Source: Streptomyces carminius
GTDB lineage: Bacteria > Actinomycetota > Actinomycetes > Streptomycetales > Streptomycetaceae
Direction of reading: 5' to 3'
DNA length: 64,000 bases
Assembly (NCBI RefSeq): GCF_002794255.1
Contig: NZ_PGGW01000063.1
Location: 59,304-123,303 of the forward strand
The notes below the pieces were generated by a model that made no database searches, was not told where the DNA came from, and saw only the letters and a program-made list of their open reading frames with translations. Positions 18,388-27,275 of the stretch are shown here, in pieces. A program made the position numbers and the translations under genes. The stretch's first letter is position 1; every line of letters begins with the position of its first letter.

Positions 18388-19236
18388 TCAGTCGCTGCTC
18401 TGCAGGATGGCGATCAGCCGCAGGAACTCCAGGTAGATCCAGACCAGGGTCAGGGTCAGCCCGAAGGCGGCCAGCCAGGACTCCTCACGCGGAGCACCGT
18501 AGGCGACGCCGTCCTCGACCTGCTTGAAGTCCAGGGCGAGGAAGGCGGCGCCGAGCACGATGCCGATGATGCCGAACATGATGCCCATGCCGCCGCTGCG
18601 GAAGCCGAGGCCGTCACCGCCGCCGAAGACCGCGAACAGCAGGTTGATGCCCATCAGCAGGATGAAGCCGATGGCGGCGGCCATCACGAAACGGTAGAAG
18701 CGCCGGGTGACGCGGATGATGCGGGCCTTGTACATGAACAGCACCGCGGCGAAGACCGCCATGGTGCCCAGCACCGCCTGCATCGCCGCGCCGTTGGCGA
18801 TGTAGCTGTCGACGTAGTTGCTGATCGCGCCGAGGAAGAGTCCCTCGAAGGCGGCGTAGGCCAGGATCAGCGGGGGCGACGCCTTGCGCTTGAAGGCCTG
18901 CACCATGCCCAGGACGAACGCGATCAGCATCGCGCCCAGGGCCAGTCCCAGGGACAGGTCGGTGATCCAGGCGACCGTCGCCGTGGCGACGACCAGGCCC
19001 ACCGTCATGGCCGTCCGGGCGACGACGTCGTCCATCGTCATCCGGCCCGCCCGCGGCGGGGCGGCGGGCGGCGCGCCCTGGGTCTGGGCGTACGGGTTGG
19101 TGGCGTATGGGTTCGCGGTCTGGGGGCCGCCCGCGTACGGGTTCCCGGCCTGCGGCTGCTGCGTGGCGTTGAAGCCGGCGTAGCCGTTGTCTCGGCTGAA
19201 TCCCCGTCGCGAGAAGACCGGGTTGCTGCTCCTCAT
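18388..19236 (-). CDS. Bax inhibitor-1/YccA-family membrane protein
   Basis: A 282-residue protein. A Gln/Asn/Pro/Tyr/Gly-rich cytosolic N-terminus with NPYA repeats (about 25-65) precedes about seven membrane segments, ending in a helix with LTLVWIYLEFLRLIAIL. The conserved Asp-containing pore segments of the Bax1-I family are visible (FLALDFKQVEDG). Homologues leak protons or calcium or affect protease activity; the Streptomyces role is unknown. The ATG at 19236 follows GGAGG with 6-nt spacing. Confidence 0.88.
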   Translation of the reverse strand: MRSSNPVFSRRGFSRDNGYAGFNATQQPQAGNPYAGGPQTANPYATNPYAQTQGAPPAAPPRAGRMTMDDVVARTAMTVGLVVATATVAWITDLSLGLALGAMLIAFVLGMVQAFKRKASPPLILAYAAFEGLFLGAISNYVDSYIANGAAMQAVLGTMAVFAAVLFMYKARIIRVTRRFYRFVMAAAIGFILLMGINLLFAVFGGGDGLGFRSGGMGIMFGIIGIVLGAAFLALDFKQVEDGVAYGAPREESWLAAFGLTLTLVWIYLEFLRLIAILQSSD

Positions 19237-19370
19237 CTCACTCCTCCATGGCCGCACCGCGCGGCCCTTCCTCCAGAGTAATGTCTTAGCAAAGACCGCA
19301 CGGTAGTGCACTGGGTTGAACGACGGAAGGACTCGTGATTGTTCCGGTACCCGGCGTACAACCGGTGACA

Positions 19371-19399
19371 CCCCGGAGGGATCCCCGCACCCTCCGGGG
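19371..19399. terminator. Hairpin between the Bax1-I gene and bldA
   Basis: A perfect 10-bp stem (19371-19380 with 19390-19399) has a 9-nt loop. A run of six T on the minus strand near 19537-19543, about 30 nt past the tRNA end, is a further likely end point for bldA transcription. Confidence 0.45.
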
Positions 19400-19572
19400 A
19401 CCCGCCGTACCGCCCGGGTGTGACAGTCCGCGCGCCGCCGGCGCTGTGAGGAGTGGGAGCACATGTTCGCCGTTCGGCGGAACGCGCGGACGGGATCCCC
19501 GCGGCCCTTCTGAGCCCCCGGAGGGCGGCGGCCGTGAAAAAACGTTTCCTTCGACCGGGGGCGAGTCCGGTG

Positions 19573-19654
19573 TGCCCGGAGCCGGATTCGAACCGGCACG
19601 GCCTGTAGGCCAACGAGGTTTAAGCTCGTCGTGTCTGCATTCCACCATCCGGGC
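19573..19654 (-). tRNA. bldA: tRNA-Leu(UAA), bldA
   Basis: An 82-nt class II tRNA on the minus strand. The acceptor pairs GCCCGGA with TCCGGGC, the T-arm is GCCGG-TTCGAAT-CCGGC, the long variable arm is GGCC-TACA-GGCC, and the anticodon loop is CTTAAAC, giving anticodon UAA. CCA is not encoded. It reads UUA, the rarest leucine codon in Streptomyces, and in that genus bldA gates development and secondary metabolism. At least one in-frame TTA codon is present in this window (gene at 36326). Confidence 0.95.
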
Positions 19655-19713
19655 ACCGGCTCCTGCTGGGCCGCGCTGCCGACTGCGAACGACCCTCCCC
19701 TGGACGCTGGACG

Positions 19714-19741
19714 AGCCTAGCCGGGGCGCCCGTCCGGGCAA
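19714..19741 (-). promoter_or_regulatory. Promoter of bldA
   Basis: On the minus strand TTGCCC (19741-19736) and TAGGCT (19719-19714) are 16 bp apart, matching the Streptomyces vegetative consensus well. Transcription would start about 50 nt upstream of the mature tRNA 5' end. Confidence 0.6.
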
Positions 19742-20032
19742 CGGGGCCATGGCCTCAAGTTGTCTGATTTTATTGGCAACTGATAGCGCATCAGCGGCGC
19801 GCACCCCTCTTGGATACAGCTTGCCCACCCTCTTCCCACCTCCAGGAATGACGGAAAGTCGCTGCCCAGGGACGGGGCGCCAGGACGGTTCTCCTCCGCA
19901 GGGATGATTCGGGACCGCCCCCGTCCCTCTGAAGGGCTCCCCGAAGACCGGTTCGAGGAGGGACGCGGGTGTCCGAATCCGCACCCACCATGGTGGGGAA
20001 CCGTCAAAACGCTGTGACAGGAGCCCCTCCTC

Positions 20033-20821
20033 GTGACCACCACCCACACCGGTGCCGCCACCGCCCCCACCGCCCCCACCGGGACAGCGGCCGCCCGGGC
20101 CGAGAACCTGAGCAAGGTCTACGGCCAGGGTGAGACACAGGTGGTCGCCCTGGACGCCGTCTCCGTGGAGTTCACCCGCGGCCGGTTCACCGCGATCATG
20201 GGCCCGTCGGGCTCCGGCAAGTCCACGCTGATGCACTGCATGGCCGGACTGGACTCGTTCTCCTCCGGCTCGGCGTGGATCGGCGACACCGAGCTGTCCT
20301 CCCTGAAGGAGAAGAAGCTGACCCGGCTGCGCCGGGACAAGATCGGCTTCATCTTCCAGGCGTTCAACCTGCTGCCCACGCTGAACGCGCTGGAGAACAT
20401 CACCCTCCCGATGGACATCGCCGGCCGCAAGCCGGACAAGGAGTGGCTGGACCGCGTCGTGGAGACCGTCGGCCTGTCCGGCCGGCTCAGGCACCGCCCC
20501 AACCAGCTCTCCGGCGGCCAGCAGCAGCGCGTGGCCGTCGCCCGGGCCCTGGCCGCCCGCCCCGAGATCATCTTCGGTGACGAACCGACCGGCAACCTGG
20601 ACTCGCGTTCCGGCGCCGAGGTGCTGGGCTTCCTGCGCAACTCCGTGCGGGAGCTGGGCCAGACCGTCGTCATGGTGACCCATGACCCGATGGCCGCCTC
20701 CTACGCGGACCGGGTGGTCTTCCTCGCCGACGGACGGATCGTCGACGAGATGGCCGACCCCACCGCCGACAGCGTCCTGGACCGCATGAAGGCCTTCGAC
20801 GCCAAGGGCCGTACGAGCTGA
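20033..20821 (+). CDS. ABC transporter ATP-binding protein, MacB/LolD type
   Basis: A 262-residue ATPase with Walker A GPSGSGKST, signature LSGGQQQR, Walker B IIFGDEPTGNLD and H-loop VTHD. A Thr/Ala-rich leader of about 20 residues precedes the domain. It pairs with the FtsX/MacB-type permease 163 bp downstream, so the pair likely works as a mechanotransmission or exporter system. A GTG start at 20033 has AGGAG upstream. A 14-bp palindrome (19984-19997, CCCACCATGGTGGG) lies 35 bp upstream and could be an operator. It is close to the partial ATPase at 63698 in sequence. Confidence 0.92.
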   Translation: MTTTHTGAATAPTAPTGTAAARAENLSKVYGQGETQVVALDAVSVEFTRGRFTAIMGPSGSGKSTLMHCMAGLDSFSSGSAWIGDTELSSLKEKKLTRLRRDKIGFIFQAFNLLPTLNALENITLPMDIAGRKPDKEWLDRVVETVGLSGRLRHRPNQLSGGQQQRVAVARALAARPEIIFGDEPTGNLDSRSGAEVLGFLRNSVRELGQTVVMVTHDPMAASYADRVVFLADGRIVDEMADPTADSVLDRMKAFDAKGRTS

Positions 20822-20984
20822 GGCGCGGCGCGCCCCGCCCGCCCGCTCACCCGGCTCCGAGAACCGCACCTCCGGGGGACCCCCAGGGCCGCCCCGGGGA
20901 CCGCCGCGCCCTCCGGGCGCGCGTCCCCGCGCCGCGCACGCCCGGAAACCCCCGCCACCCCGACTCCAGAACACGAGATCCCCC

Positions 20985-23543
20985 ATGTTCCGAACCGCCC
21001 TGCGCAACGTGCTCGCGCACAAGGCCAGACTGCTGATGACCACGCTCGCCGTGATGCTCGGCGTGGCGTTCGTCGCCGGCACCCTGGTCTTCACCGCCAC
21101 CCTCTCCGAGGCCTTCGAACGCAGCTCGCAGAAGGGCTACGAGGCCGTCGACGTCTCCGTCCAGCCCGACTGGTCCACCGGCGGGGGAGGCGAGGGAAGC
21201 GAGGAAGCGGACGGCGAGCCGGCCGATCCCGAACTCGCCCTCACCGAAGGCCTGCTGGAGAAGCTGCGGGGGGTGGACGGCGTCGCGTCCGCCTTCGGGA
21301 CCGCCACCGGCACCGTGGCCCTGGCCGACAAGGACGGCGAGCTCGTCGGCGACGGCTGGTCCACCTTCGGCAACAACCACGCCGCCGTGGACGGCGGGCA
21401 GGACCCGCGCTACGACCTGCGCGACGGCCGTGCCCCGCGGCGGGCCGGAGAGGTCGCGCTGGACTCCAGGACCGCCGAGCGCACCGGCTACGAGGTCGGT
21501 GACACCGTGCGGCTGTCCGTCGACGGCCCCGTCCGCGAGGAGAAGGTCACCGGCGTCTTCGACACCGACGACGGCTTCGTCGCCGCGGGCGGCGTCCTGG
21601 TCCTGTTCGACACCGCCACCGCGCAGAAGCTGTTCGCCTCCCCCGGCCACTACTCCGAGATCATCCTCGCCGCCGAGGGCGGGGTGACCCAGACGGAGCT
21701 GAAGGAGCGCGTCGAGGAGGTCCTGCCGCGGCAGGCCGAGGCCGTCACCGGCGACGAGCTCACCGCCGTCCAGGCCAGGACGGTCGAGAGCCAGATGGAG
21801 GGCATGCGCACCGGCCTGCTGGTCTTCGCCGGGATCTCGCTGTTCGTCGGCAGCTTCATCATCGCCAACACCTTCACCATGCTGGTCGCCCAGCGCACCA
21901 GGGAGCTGGCCCTGCTGCGCGCGGTCGGCGCCGGCCGCCGCCAGGTCACCCGGTCGGTGCTGATCGAGGCCCTGGTCGTCGGCACGGTCGCCGCGGCGGT
22001 CGGTCTGCTGGCGGGCATCGGGATCGGCGCCGGGCTGCGCGCCCTGCTGGGCGCCCTGGACCTCACCGTCCCGGACGGTCCGCTGGTGATCCCGCCGAAC
22101 GCCGTGGTCGCCGCGCTGGCCGTCGGCATCGTCATCACCGTGCTCGCCGCCTGGCTGCCCGCCCGGCGCGCCGCGAAGATCCCGCCGGTCGCCGCCATGA
22201 GCAGCGTCCACGCGGTCGCCACCCCCCGCGGCCTGGTCGTCCGCAACACCATAGGTACGGTCCTGACGGCCGGCGGCGCGGCACTCGTGGTGGCCGCGAC
22301 CGGCATGAAGGACAGCGAGGCGCTGATGGGCGCGGGTGCCGTGCTGACGGTGATCGGCGTGTTCGTGCTGACCCCGCTGCTGTCGCGCCCGCTGATAGCC
22401 GCCTCCGCCCCCCTCCTGCGCGGGTTCGGCGTCTCCGGACGGCTCGCGCGGCTGAACGCCGCGCGCAACCCGCGCCGCACCGCGGCCACCGCGTCCGCGC
22501 TGATGATCGGCCTCACCCTGATCACCGGACTGACCGTGATCGCCAGCAGCGTCCAGAAGAGCATCGACAACATGGCCGCGGAGTCCCTCCGGATCGACTA
22601 CGTCGTCTCCATGGCCACCCCCTCCTACCTCTCCGAGGAGGTCGAGAAGACGCTGGAGAACCGGGAGGACGTCACGGCCCTCACCCCGATGCGTTCCTCC
22701 TACGCCGAGTTCGGCGGCGAGTACGCGGACCTCTTCGGCGTGGACGCCGACAGCTTCGGCAAGCTGACCAGCCTCGAATTCACCCAGGGCTCGTCCGAGG
22801 AGCTGGGCGACGGGAAGATCCTGGTGGACTCCGGGATCGCCGACGCAAACGGCTGGAAGGCCGGCACCTCCCTGGAGGCGGAGTACGAGGACGGCGAGCG
22901 CGGTGAGCTGACCGTCGGCGGCGTGTACCGCAGCAACGAGGTGTTCTACGGCGCCCTGATCGACACCGCCGACCTCGACCCCCATCTGGGCAAGATCGAG
23001 AGCATGCAGATCATGCTCTCCGTCCAGGGCGGCGCGAGTGCCTCCGCCAAGGACGCGCTGGCGAAGGCGCTGGGGGACAACCCGGCCATCCAGATCCAGA
23101 GCGAGCAGGACATCTCCGACAAGGCCGCCGGGGAGATCGCGATCATGCTGAACGTCCTCTACGGGCTGCTGGCCATGGCCGTGATCGTCGCGGTGCTCGG
23201 GGTGGTCAACACCCTGGCGATGTCGGTCTTCGAGCGGTCCCAGGAGATCGGCATGCTGCGGGCGATCGGCCTGGAGCGGCTCGGCGTCAAGCGGATGGTG
23301 CGGCTGGAGTCGCTGATCATCTCGCTGTTCGGCGGCGTGCTCGGGGTCGGTCTGGGCGTCTTCTTCGGCTGGGCCGCCGGCGAGCTGCTCGCCGGCCCGA
23401 TCACCACCTACGAGCTGGCGCTGCCCTGGGACCGGCTGGCCCTCTTCCTGGCGCTGGCCGCGCTGGTCGGCATCCTGGCCGCGCTGTGGCCCGCGCGCCG
23501 GGCGGCCCGCATGAACATGCTGACGGCCATCAAGACCGAGTGA
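20985..23543 (+). CDS. ABC transporter permease, FtsX/MacB-like
   Basis: An 852-residue permease. An N-terminal membrane segment (about 17-37) and a large extracellular domain (about 40-260) precede a first FtsX core of three helices (about 270-400), followed by a central transmembrane pair. A second extracellular domain (about 520-700) and a second FtsX core follow (about 720-850; NTLAMSVFERSQEIGMLRAIG). This duplicated architecture is typical of actinobacterial MacB-like permeases. The start at 20985 has only a weak Shine-Dalgarno. Substrate unknown; drug, peptide or lipid export are options. Confidence 0.9.
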   Translation: MFRTALRNVLAHKARLLMTTLAVMLGVAFVAGTLVFTATLSEAFERSSQKGYEAVDVSVQPDWSTGGGGEGSEEADGEPADPELALTEGLLEKLRGVDGVASAFGTATGTVALADKDGELVGDGWSTFGNNHAAVDGGQDPRYDLRDGRAPRRAGEVALDSRTAERTGYEVGDTVRLSVDGPVREEKVTGVFDTDDGFVAAGGVLVLFDTATAQKLFASPGHYSEIILAAEGGVTQTELKERVEEVLPRQAEAVTGDELTAVQARTVESQMEGMRTGLLVFAGISLFVGSFIIANTFTMLVAQRTRELALLRAVGAGRRQVTRSVLIEALVVGTVAAAVGLLAGIGIGAGLRALLGALDLTVPDGPLVIPPNAVVAALAVGIVITVLAAWLPARRAAKIPPVAAMSSVHAVATPRGLVVRNTIGTVLTAGGAALVVAATGMKDSEALMGAGAVLTVIGVFVLTPLLSRPLIAASAPLLRGFGVSGRLARLNAARNPRRTAATASALMIGLTLITGLTVIASSVQKSIDNMAAESLRIDYVVSMATPSYLSEEVEKTLENREDVTALTPMRSSYAEFGGEYADLFGVDADSFGKLTSLEFTQGSSEELGDGKILVDSGIADANGWKAGTSLEAEYEDGERGELTVGGVYRSNEVFYGALIDTADLDPHLGKIESMQIMLSVQGGASASAKDALAKALGDNPAIQIQSEQDISDKAAGEIAIMLNVLYGLLAMAVIVAVLGVVNTLAMSVFERSQEIGMLRAIGLERLGVKRMVRLESLIISLFGGVLGVGLGVFFGWAAGELLAGPITTYELALPWDRLALFLALAALVGILAALWPARRAARMNMLTAIKTE

Positions 23544-23562
23544 TCCGGCCGGACGGCCCCAC

Positions 23563-23606
23563 CGGCCGGGGGCCCGGACCGCGCTCGCGGTCCGGGCCCC
23601 CGGCCG
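23563..23606. terminator. Bidirectional terminator
   Basis: A perfect 20-bp stem (23563-23582 with 23587-23606) with a 4-nt loop lies between the convergent permease (ends 23543) and cfa (ends 23668). Confidence 0.8.
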
Positions 23607-23667
23607 TGCCGCCGCCGTGCCGCGTGCCGGGCCGTCTCCGGCCGGTCCCGGCCCCCGGCGACCCGGT

Positions 23668-25029
23668 TCAGCCCCGCCAGTCGCGGGTGCGCAGCGGCAG
23701 CCCCGAGACCCCGCTCCCCGGGGTGCGGACGGCCAGGATCTGGTTGACGCCTATCTCGTTGCGCTCGAAGGCGAGCGCGCAGGCCGCCATGTACAGCCGC
23801 CACACCCGGGCCCGGCCCGGGCCGGCCAGCCGGGCCGCCCGGGGCAGGTCGGCCTCCAGATTGGCCACCCAGCGGCGCAGGGTCAGCGCGTAGTGCTCCC
23901 GTATCGACTCCAGGTCGCGGACCTCGAACCCGGCCCGCTCCAGGAGCGTGACGGTCCGTCCGACGGGGGACAGCTCCCCGTCGGGGAAGACGTAGGCGTC
24001 GATGAACGGGTCCATCCGGTACTTCTCCTCGTCCGGCTCCGGGCGCCGGGCGATCTGGTGGTTGAGCAGCCGCCCGCCGGGCCGCAGCAGCGCGTACAGC
24101 CGGTCGGCGTACAGGCGGTAGCGCGCCGCCCCGACGTGCTCGGCCATCCCTATGGAGGAGACCGCGTCGTAGGGTCCGTCGCCGACCTCGCGGTAGTCCT
24201 GGACCCGGATGTCGATCCGGTCGGCCAGCCCGGCCTCCGCGACGCGCTTGCGGGCCAGCCCGGCCTGCTCCCGGGAGAGGGTGACACCCACCGCCGTCAC
24301 GCCGTACTCGCGGGCCGCGTGCAGCACCAGTGAGCCCCAGCCGCAGCCGACGTCCAGCAGCCGCTGCCCGGGCTCCAGGGCGAGCTTGCGGCAGACCAGG
24401 TCGAGCTTGGCCTCCTGCGCCTCCTCCAGCGTCATGACCGGGCGCCCGCCGGCGTCCCCGTAGGCATCCCCGTAGGCACTGCCGTCCCAGTAGGCGCACG
24501 AGTAGACCATGGACGGCCCGAGCACCTGGGCGTAGAAGTCGTTGCCGACGTCGTAGTGGTGGCTGACGGCGCGCCGGTCGCGGCGCAGGGTGTGCCGCAG
24601 CCCGGTGCGGCCCCGGACCTCCTCGCGCGGCGGGGGCGGCGGGGGCAGCGGTCCGGCCAGTGCCAGCAGCTCACGGCCGAGCCCGAACCGGCTCTCCAGC
24701 CGGCGGGGCAGCGGCGGGGCGGGGGCGGCGGGGCGCTCCCACACCTGCCCGGCCAGCCGGCCCAGCGCCTCGTACAGGTCGCCCTCGATGTCGAGTTCCC
24801 CGGCCACCCAGGCGCGGACGAGCCCCAGTTCGCCCGGCTTCCACAGCAGCCGCCGCAGCGCGCGCCGGTGCCGTACCACGAGGACGGGCCCGCCGGGCGG
24901 TCCGGCCTCGCTGCGGTCCCAGGCCCGCACCCGCAGGGGCACGGGCCCGCCCAGCACCTCCTCCAGGGCTCTGACGAGTCTTGCCGCGGTCTGCGCTGCC
25001 ACCGGTCCCCCTTCCACGGAGCCGGCCAC
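23668..25029 (-). CDS. cfa: Cyclopropane-fatty-acyl-phospholipid synthase family methyltransferase
   Basis: A 453-residue S-adenosylmethionine-dependent enzyme that modifies unsaturated acyl chains of membrane phospholipids. Motifs are HHYDVGNDFYAQVLG, the SAM-binding LLDVGCGWGSL, SIGMAEHVG (catalytic Glu region) and the C-terminal WVANLEADL. The N-terminal domain (about 1-120) is the helical lipid-binding part. The GTG at 25029 has GGAG 4 nt upstream; a GTG at 25002 with AAGGGGG upstream is an alternative giving 444 residues. It is monocistronic. Confidence 0.93.
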   Translation of the reverse strand: MAGSVEGGPVAAQTAARLVRALEEVLGGPVPLRVRAWDRSEAGPPGGPVLVVRHRRALRRLLWKPGELGLVRAWVAGELDIEGDLYEALGRLAGQVWERPAAPAPPLPRRLESRFGLGRELLALAGPLPPPPPPREEVRGRTGLRHTLRRDRRAVSHHYDVGNDFYAQVLGPSMVYSCAYWDGSAYGDAYGDAGGRPVMTLEEAQEAKLDLVCRKLALEPGQRLLDVGCGWGSLVLHAAREYGVTAVGVTLSREQAGLARKRVAEAGLADRIDIRVQDYREVGDGPYDAVSSIGMAEHVGAARYRLYADRLYALLRPGGRLLNHQIARRPEPDEEKYRMDPFIDAYVFPDGELSPVGRTVTLLERAGFEVRDLESIREHYALTLRRWVANLEADLPRAARLAGPGRARVWRLYMAACALAFERNEIGVNQILAVRTPGSGVSGLPLRTRDWRG

Positions 25030-25183
25030 TCCGCTCCGTCACACCCACAGACAGCTATCCCCGCGCGCCCCGCCGTTCACGCCGCCGCGCCGCGCACCGG
25101 CCGGTGCTGCCCGTACGGCACGGCGGGCGGGCAGCGGCGGAGGGCAAGCCGGGGAAAGGCCGGAGGACAGCCGGGGACAGCGC

Positions 25184-25228
25184 GAAGGGCCGCCCGCCTC
25201 CCCGGTCGAGGGAGGCGGGCGGCCCTTC
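25184..25228 (-). terminator. Terminator downstream of ndh
   Basis: A perfect 19-bp stem (25184-25202 with 25210-25228) with a 7-nt loop lies 61 bp past the ndh stop and 155 bp upstream of cfa on the same strand. Confidence 0.75.
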
Positions 25229-25288
25229 GGAGGGCGCCGGAGCGGTGATCCGCCGGTGCTGTCCGCTACCGCCCGGCGCCGTCCGGCC

Positions 25289-26680
25289 TCAGGAGGCCCT
25301 GGCCTTCGGCCGGGCGTCGCCGGACTCCCGTGCCGCGGCCGAGACCGGCGCGGCGGCCTCGTAGAACTCCTCGCGCGGGTTCTGCACCGCGCCGAGGGAG
25401 ACGACCTCGCGCTTGAGGAACAGGGCGAGCGTCCAGTCCGCGAAGACCCGGATCTTGCGGTTCCAGGTGGGGACCGCCAGGCCGTGGTAACCGCGGTGCA
25501 TGTACCAGGCCAGCCGGCCCCTGAGCCTGATCTTGACTCGCTTGCCGACGGCGATCATCGCGACGCCCTTGCGGAGGCCGAGCCCGGCCACCGCGCCCTT
25601 GTTGGCGTGCCGGTACTCGGTCTGCGGGAAGCCCCGCATCCCGGCGATGACGTTGTCGCCGAGCACCTTCGCCTGGCGCAGCGCGTGCTGGGCGTTCGGC
25701 GGGCACCAGGCGTTCTCGTTGCCCGCCGCGCGGGCGGCGAGGTCCGGGACCTGGGCGTTGTCGCCCGCGGCCCAGATGTGGTCGGTGCCCTTGACCTGGA
25801 GCGTCGCCTCGGCGTCCACATGGCCGCGCGGGCCCAGCGGCAGGCCGTAGCGGGCCAGCGCCGGGTTGGGCTTCACACCGGCGGTCCACACGATGGTGTC
25901 GGAGTCCACCTCGAGGCCGTTCTTGAGCACCACGTGGCCGTCGACGCAGGACTCCATCGACGTGGACAGGTAGACCTCGACGCCGCGCTTCTTGAGGTGT
26001 TCCAGACCCCAGCGGCCGAGTTCGGGGCCGACCTCGGGGAGGATCTTGTCGGCGGCGTCGACGAGGATGAAGCGCATGTCCTCGCGGCGGACGTTGGTGT
26101 AGTACTTCGCCGCGTCCCGGGCCATGTCCTCGACCTCGCCGATGGTCTCGGCGCCGGCGAAGCCGCCGCCCACGAAGACGAAGGTGAGCGCCCGGCGGCG
26201 GACCTCCTCGTCGTTCGTGGAGTCGGCCTTGTCGAGCTGCTCCAGGACGTGGTTGCGCAGGCCGATGGCCTCCTCCACGCCCTTCATGCCGATGCCGTTC
26301 TCGGCCAGGCCGGGGATCGGGAAGGTGCGGGAGACGGCGCCGAGGGCGACGACCAGGTAGTCGAAGGGCAGCTCGTAGGCCTCGCCGACCAGCGGCGCGA
26401 CCGTGGCGACCTTCCGGTCCTGGTCGACGGCCGTGACCCGCCCGGTGAGGACCTCCGCCTTGGGAAGCACGCGCCGCAGCGGGACGACCACATGGCGCGG
26501 GGAGATGGAGCCGGCGGCGGCTTCCGGCAGGAAGGGCTGGTACGTCATGTAGGAGCGCGGGTCGACGACGGTGACGGTCGCCTCGCCGTACCGCATCTTC
26601 TTCAGGATGCGGCGCGCTGCGTACATACCGACGTACCCGCCACCCACTACGAGGATTCGCGGACGCTCCGTGGTGCTCAT
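25289..26680 (-). CDS. ndh: Type II NADH dehydrogenase (NDH-2)
   Basis: A 463-residue membrane-associated flavoenzyme that oxidises NADH and reduces menaquinone without pumping protons. The FAD-binding motif VVGGGYVG is near the N-terminus, the NAD-binding motif VGGGFAGAETIGEV is central, and the second FAD motif is WAAGDNAQVPD. The C-terminal region (WYMHRGYHGLAVP) supports membrane attachment. The start is the ATG at 26680. Two Rex-like operators upstream suggest redox control by the NADH/NAD+ ratio, as known for respiratory genes in S. coelicolor. Confidence 0.94.
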   Translation of the reverse strand: MSTTERPRILVVGGGYVGMYAARRILKKMRYGEATVTVVDPRSYMTYQPFLPEAAAGSISPRHVVVPLRRVLPKAEVLTGRVTAVDQDRKVATVAPLVGEAYELPFDYLVVALGAVSRTFPIPGLAENGIGMKGVEEAIGLRNHVLEQLDKADSTNDEEVRRRALTFVFVGGGFAGAETIGEVEDMARDAAKYYTNVRREDMRFILVDAADKILPEVGPELGRWGLEHLKKRGVEVYLSTSMESCVDGHVVLKNGLEVDSDTIVWTAGVKPNPALARYGLPLGPRGHVDAEATLQVKGTDHIWAAGDNAQVPDLAARAAGNENAWCPPNAQHALRQAKVLGDNVIAGMRGFPQTEYRHANKGAVAGLGLRKGVAMIAVGKRVKIRLRGRLAWYMHRGYHGLAVPTWNRKIRVFADWTLALFLKREVVSLGAVQNPREEFYEAAAPVSAAARESGDARPKARAS

Positions 26681-26714
26681 GTCTTCGAGTATCCCCCGCC
26701 GTCCGGGGGGTACC

Positions 26715-26732
26715 TCGTGAGCCCCTTCACAA
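26715..26732. promoter_or_regulatory. Rex-like operator, proximal to ndh
   Basis: Read on the minus strand, TTGTGAA-GGGG-CTCACGA aligns with the Streptomyces Rex operator TTGTGAA-N4-TTCACAA. The left arm is perfect and the right arm matches 5 of 7. It lies 35 bp upstream of the ndh start and just downstream of a TATAAC -10 element. Confidence 0.6.
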
Positions 26733-26749
26733 GCACCTACGGTACCTGT

Positions 26750-26755
26750 GTTATA
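26750..26755 (-). promoter_or_regulatory. Candidate -10 element of the proximal ndh promoter
   Basis: TATAAC on the minus strand is an unusually good -10 match for this genome, about 70 nt upstream of the ndh start. The -35 region is weak. Initiation here would place the Rex-like site within the first 30 transcribed bases. Confidence 0.4.
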
Positions 26756-26756
26756 G

Positions 26757-27246
26757 TGCCCCGGCTCACGATGCGGACCTTCCGCGGCACTGTGGGACAT
26801 CGGGCCGTCCAGGCCTCCTCGCACCCCATGTGAGCTGCGTGATCTCATGCCGGGGATGTCGGCGGGCAACGTGCCGGACCTCCACGGAGGCGGCACCGTA
26901 ACGACCTCGAAACGCCCTCTCCCGGCCCCGGCCACCCGGAATTCGGCCTACCGGCCCGTAACGTGGACGGCTCCCGCGGTTTTCCTTGTGAAGAACTTCA
27001 CGAAGTTTTCCGGCGAGCCCCGGGCGAGCTCCGCCACACGGCTCCCACCAGCGCGCCCACGGGTCCCGAACCCCCTTCGGCTCCGGGCACTCGGGCGGCA
27101 GTTCACCACGGGGCACCACCTCCCGGGAGGCGGACGGCCGGCGGTCGGCGGCCGGGCCGTGACCGGGCCGCCCATCCGGTTCCCGGCATGCTCCGGGCGA
27201 TGCCGCCGAGAACGGCTCACGAACGCGGCTCCCGGACCGCAGCCAG
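26757..27246. other. Non-coding stretch between ndh and the toxin-antitoxin pair
   Basis: About 490 bp without a convincing gene: open frames here lack Shine-Dalgarno sites and normal codon bias. Besides the distal Rex-like site I see no RNA gene or strong hairpin. It probably carries an ndh leader or promoter region. Confidence 0.5.
26986..27003. promoter_or_regulatory. Rex-like operator, distal to ndh
   Basis: TTGTGAA-GAAC-TTCACGA on the plus strand matches the Rex consensus in 13 of 14 arm positions. It lies about 305 bp upstream of the ndh start and about 270 bp upstream of the antitoxin gene. Placement suggests a second, distal ndh promoter. Confidence 0.6.
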
Positions 27247-27269
27247 GTGTACACGCGACTGCGTACACT
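27247..27269 (+). promoter_or_regulatory. Operator/promoter of the Phd-RelE pair
   Basis: An inverted repeat GTGTAC (27247-27252) and GTACAC (27263-27268) overlaps a -10-like TACACT (27264-27269) located 6 nt before the antitoxin ATG. The layout suggests a leaderless transcript autoregulated by the antitoxin. Confidence 0.55.
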
Positions 27270-27275
27270 GACCTC

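Noticed and set aside
26847..27275. N-terminal extension of the Phd-like antitoxin frame
   Set aside because: The family fold starts at the ATG at 27276, and the upstream codons cross a Rex-like site and have non-coding composition.
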